Position numbers and translations under genes: made by a program | The notes under the pieces: generated by a model | Seen by the model: only the letters and a program-made list of their open reading frames with translations | The model's database searches: none | Told to the model about the DNA's origin: nothing | Shown here: positions 38,607 to 41,415 of the stretch, in pieces | Numbering within the stretch: position 1 is the stretch's first letter | Layout of the letters: the number at the start of each line of letters is the position of its first letter | Source of the DNA: Actinomycetes bacterium | GTDB taxonomy: Bacteria; Actinomycetota; Acidimicrobiia; Acidimicrobiales; RAAP-2 | Direction: 5' to 3' | Assembly (NCBI GenBank): GCA_021807265.1 | Contig: JAKAPH010000003.1 | Location: forward strand, 1 to 41,415 | DNA length: 41,415 bases

Positions 38607-39493
38607 GACCCGGCCCAGTGCTGGCCCGGCTGGAGCACTACGAGGTCCTTGCCACTGCGCAACGCGTCGGGCGGGCAGGTCATCGGCTCCACCGCGACCG
38701 ACGTACGCCGGCGACCGTGCCCGAGCGAATCACCCGTGTAGATCTGAACGTAGGGGAAGTTACGGTCCATGCTCAGCTCGACGCACCCGTCATCCTTGTC
38801 GCGCAACAAAACCGTCGCCATACCGAAGTCGTCCCTGGTCAGCTCGGTGTACGTGACGTCGAGCTCGTGGCCGTTGAGCGACTTGGGCGCGGTGAAGTCC
38901 AGTGCGTGGTTCGTCACGGGCAGGATCTCACCGGTGGGCAGCTGGCGCCCGTTCACCGCGACGAAGGCCCGCGCGGGCACCGTCAACGACGAGCCCTCGA
39001 TGGTCGGTGTCGTCACGGCGAGATAGGGGTGGAAACCGAGGCCGAAGGGGACTGGCACCTCGTCCAAGTTCTTGACGGTGGTCGTGACGGTCAGGCCCAT
39101 CGAGCCGAGGTGATAGGCGACCTCGACGGACGAGGCGAACGGGTACGCCGGCGTCGGGTGGAGCAGGAGCGAGAGGGCACAGCGGTTCTGGTTCACCGAC
39201 TCCACGCGAAAGGGACGCCACCGTACGAGACCGTGTATGGCGGCCACCTGTTCCACGATGTCGACCGTCGGCCGACCGGTGCGCTCGGAGAACGTCCAGG
39301 GCTCGGCACTCAGTCGGTTCGGCCACGGGTACAGCACCTGACCGTGCGCCCCGACGGGGACCTCGTCGCCCGCGTACCCTTCGACGACGGCGACCCCGCC
39401 TTGGACGTAGGTGCGAAGGGTTGCGCCGACTTCGGTGATGACGACGCGCTGGTCGCCGTGGGCAATCGCGATCTGTTCACCGGAGGGCAGCAT
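38582..39493 (-). CDS. Aldose 1-epimerase family protein
   Basis: YPWPNRL, FGLGFHPYL, VAVEPMTCPPDALRSG; ATG 39493 preceded by AGAGGA. Confidence 0.88.
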   Translation of the reverse strand: MLPSGEQIAIAHGDQRVVITEVGATLRTYVQGGVAVVEGYAGDEVPVGAHGQVLYPWPNRLSAEPWTFSERTGRPTVDIVEQVAAIHGLVRWRPFRVESVNQNRCALSLLLHPTPAYPFASSVEVAYHLGSMGLTVTTTVKNLDEVPVPFGLGFHPYLAVTTPTIEGSSLTVPARAFVAVNGRQLPTGEILPVTNHALDFTAPKSLNGHELDVTYTELTRDDFGMATVLLRDKDDGCVELSMDRNFPYVQIYTGDSLGHGRRRTSVAVEPMTCPPDALRSGKDLVVLQPGQHWAGSWRMRRVS

Positions 39494-39534
39494 CGACCGA
39501 TTCCTCTCTTCCTCGCTACGTAACTTACGACAGT

Positions 39535-39540
39535 TAGGGT
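39535..39540 (+). promoter_or_regulatory. Candidate -10 (TAGGGT) 7 nt before surE ATG (leaderless)
   Basis: TAGGGT-ACGACGT-ATG. Confidence 0.45.
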
Positions 39541-39547
39541 ACGACGT

Positions 39548-40399
39548 ATGCGTATTCTCATCACGAACGACGATGGCGTGGGGGCGCCGGGCATTGCGGT
39601 TCTCGCGCGAGCGGTGTCGCGTTGGATTGACGACGGTGCCGACGGCGACGTGCGCGAGGCGGTCATTGTGGCACCGCGAACGAACTACTCCGGCATGGCC
39701 GCGGCGGTGGGTGACGTGTTCGAACACCCCTCGGTCGCCTACAGCCGACACCGCATCGCCGGGGCCGAGTCGATACCCACGTTCGCCCTGGACGCGCCCC
39801 CGGCACTCTGCGCGCTGCTCGGTTCCATTGGCAGTTTCGGGTTCGAGCCCGACCTCGTCCTCTCGGGTATCAACGCGGGTGCCAACGTCGGGCGCAGCGT
39901 GCTGCACTCGGGCACCGTCGGGGCAATCTTCACCGCGGCCCAGCTCGGCAAGTCGGGACTAGCGATATCGGTGCAGTGGGGTGAGAGCGTCCACTACGAA
40001 ACCGCCGCGGCGGTCGCCCTCGAGGTCGTCGAGGAACTGCTGCGCGCACCGTCGAGCACGCTCTTCAACCTCAATGTCCCGAACCTTCCCGCGGCTCAAC
40101 TACGGGGTGTGCGACGCGGGCACATCTCAACCGCGGGCGTGGTCAGGGCCGCGGGCCCGCGCGCCGGTGGCGAACCGCTCGGCGAGGAAGGCGAGTTGCC
40201 CCTGCAGTTCGGCGCCGCGTCGCCCGAGCTCGGCGACGTCAGTGACGAGTCGTCCGACGACGACGGCGCCCTGCTCGCCGCCGGCTACGCCTCGCTGACG
40301 CCGCTGCGCGGACCCCACGAGAATCTCGACGCGTCGCTCGACGGTCACGTGGACGCGTCGCTCGATCTGATCAATCGCCACCTCGCGCGCTCGAGGTAG
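39548..40399 (+). CDS. surE: 5'/3'-nucleotidase SurE
   Basis: MRILITNDDGVGAPGI, SGINAGANVGRSVLHSGTVGA. Confidence 0.95.
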   Translation: MRILITNDDGVGAPGIAVLARAVSRWIDDGADGDVREAVIVAPRTNYSGMAAAVGDVFEHPSVAYSRHRIAGAESIPTFALDAPPALCALLGSIGSFGFEPDLVLSGINAGANVGRSVLHSGTVGAIFTAAQLGKSGLAISVQWGESVHYETAAAVALEVVEELLRAPSSTLFNLNVPNLPAAQLRGVRRGHISTAGVVRAAGPRAGGEPLGEEGELPLQFGAASPELGDVSDESSDDDGALLAAGYASLTPLRGPHENLDASLDGHVDASLDLINRHLARSR

Positions 40400-40825
40400 T
40401 CACTCGTCATCAAGGGTGCGTCGATGCTGCTTCTGGCGCCCGCGCGCCCGCTTGTCGTCGAGTCGACGGCGTTGCGACGACTTCGTCGCGCGGGTGGGTC
40501 GACGCACTTCGGGCTGGACCAGGGCCGCCTCGAGACGCAACCGGAGCTGCTCGAGCGCCGCGTCGCGGTTCTGCGCCTGCGAGCGGAACCGACTCGCTGA
40601 CGACCGCACGACGGACCCGAGAGCCCCGATGAGCCGATTCCGCGATTCGGCATCGAGTGCGCTGAGGCGATCGAGTCGCAACGACACCACGATCTTCGTT
40701 CGCGACCGGTTCGCGTGCTGTCCCCCGGGACCGCCAGACGTCTCGGCCCGCACGGTGACCAGCTCGAGGGGGACGCGCGTACCCGGTCCGATTTCGAGCC
40801 ACTCGCCAGCCGAGTCGGGTGTCAC
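40400..40825 (-). CDS. arfB: Peptidyl-tRNA hydrolase/ribosome rescue factor ArfB (YaeJ)-like
   Basis: SGGPGGQHANRSRTKI GGQ motif; basic C-terminal tail RRPTRATKSSQRRRLDDKRARGRQKQHRR. Confidence 0.92.
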   Translation of the reverse strand: MTPDSAGEWLEIGPGTRVPLELVTVRAETSGGPGGQHANRSRTKIVVSLRLDRLSALDAESRNRLIGALGSVVRSSASRFRSQAQNRDAALEQLRLRLEAALVQPEVRRPTRATKSSQRRRLDDKRARGRQKQHRRTLDDE

Positions 40826-41415
40826 GAATGGGTGGGAAAGCGCACCATCGCCAGCTGGCTGGACGACGCGACGAGTTCCCCTCGCGCGTCGAAGAGCTCA
40901 CAGCGCTCGTCTACGACCCCGTCGGCGATGACGAGGCACCACTGGCGCCCTCGTAGCCACTCCCCGACCGGAATCCGCCGGACGTAGGAGGTCAATTGCA
41001 AGGTGGGCACCCACCCCGACGAGCCGAGCGGAAAGGTTGCCGGCGGCAGCGCGTCACTCGCGAAATGCAACGACGAGGCGTCCCAGCCCGACGAACCGTC
41101 GTCCAGGCGCAGCCAGCCCTTGACCTCACCCGTGTCTCGAAGCTCGCCCACCGACCAGCCGGCGGTCGACGGATCCATCCGCAGGTCGATGATCCGCGCG
41201 ATGTTGATCTCGTCGCTGCCCGTCGAGCGCCGACACGACGCCAGTGGCGCGATGTCGGGCGCCTCGACGCCGGCGTATCGCACCGGTCCGTCGTGCAATG
41301 TCCCCAAGGTGACCAGGGATTCGGTGGTGACGACCCCGTCCTGGACGAGCTCGACGTGCACGAAGGAGACCCCGCGGCCAACCTTACGGACCTGGGTGAC
41401 CAGCGTCGCCGGACC
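40822..41415 (-). CDS. Acyl-CoA thioesterase (TesB-like), 5' end outside window
   Basis: Frame stays open to window edge: GPATLVTQVRKVGRGVSFVHVELVQDG; double hot-dog-type sequence; overlaps arfB start (GTGA). Confidence 0.75.
   Translation of the reverse strand, partial: GPATLVTQVRKVGRGVSFVHVELVQDGVVTTESLVTLGTLHDGPVRYAGVEAPDIAPLASCRRSTGSDEINIARIIDLRMDPSTAGWSVGELRDTGEVKGWLRLDDGSSGWDASSLHFASDALPPATFPLGSSGWVPTLQLTSYVRRIPVGEWLRGRQWCLVIADGVVDERCELFDARGELVASSSQLAMVRFPTHS

Overview
This is a 41.4-kb window of high-GC actinobacterial chromosome. The gene order and protein character suggest an Acidimicrobiia-like lineage, but that is inference. Nearly all of it is housekeeping backbone: rpsB start, xerC, an mtrA/mtrB-like two-component system with a GerMN lipoprotein, rsfS, nadD, class II DAHP synthase, a His-phosphatase/VWA(CoxE-like)/MoxR/proA/proB/obgE run, class III aminotransferase, HU, rpmA, rplU, RNase E/G, PBP2-mreDCB, ndk, folC, clpX, clpP, tig, four tRNAs (Pro, Arg, His, Lys), ALDH, cysteine synthase-like, SDRs, GNATs, acyl-CoA synthetase, clpS-DUF2017, DUF2236, aldose epimerase, surE, arfB and a truncated thioesterase. 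I found no CRISPR array, transposon, prophage or defence island. The best second-look items are: (1) a recurring TANNNT-N6-start arrangement at about ten genes, implying systematic leaderless transcription; (2) six convergent gene pairs whose ends overlap or abut, against one pair separated by a 21-bp perfect terminator stem; (3) an rpsB leader whose hairpin loop is complementary to two CGAAC copies flanking the Shine-Dalgarno; (4) MoxR-VWA-phosphatase genes coupled to proA by stop/start overlaps; (5) an MtrAB-linked GerMN lipoprotein lacking the usual large LpqB C-terminal region; (6) inverted-repeat or leader structures upstream of the HU and RNase E/G genes. I did not find a clearly novel multi-gene system, and scores are set accordingly.
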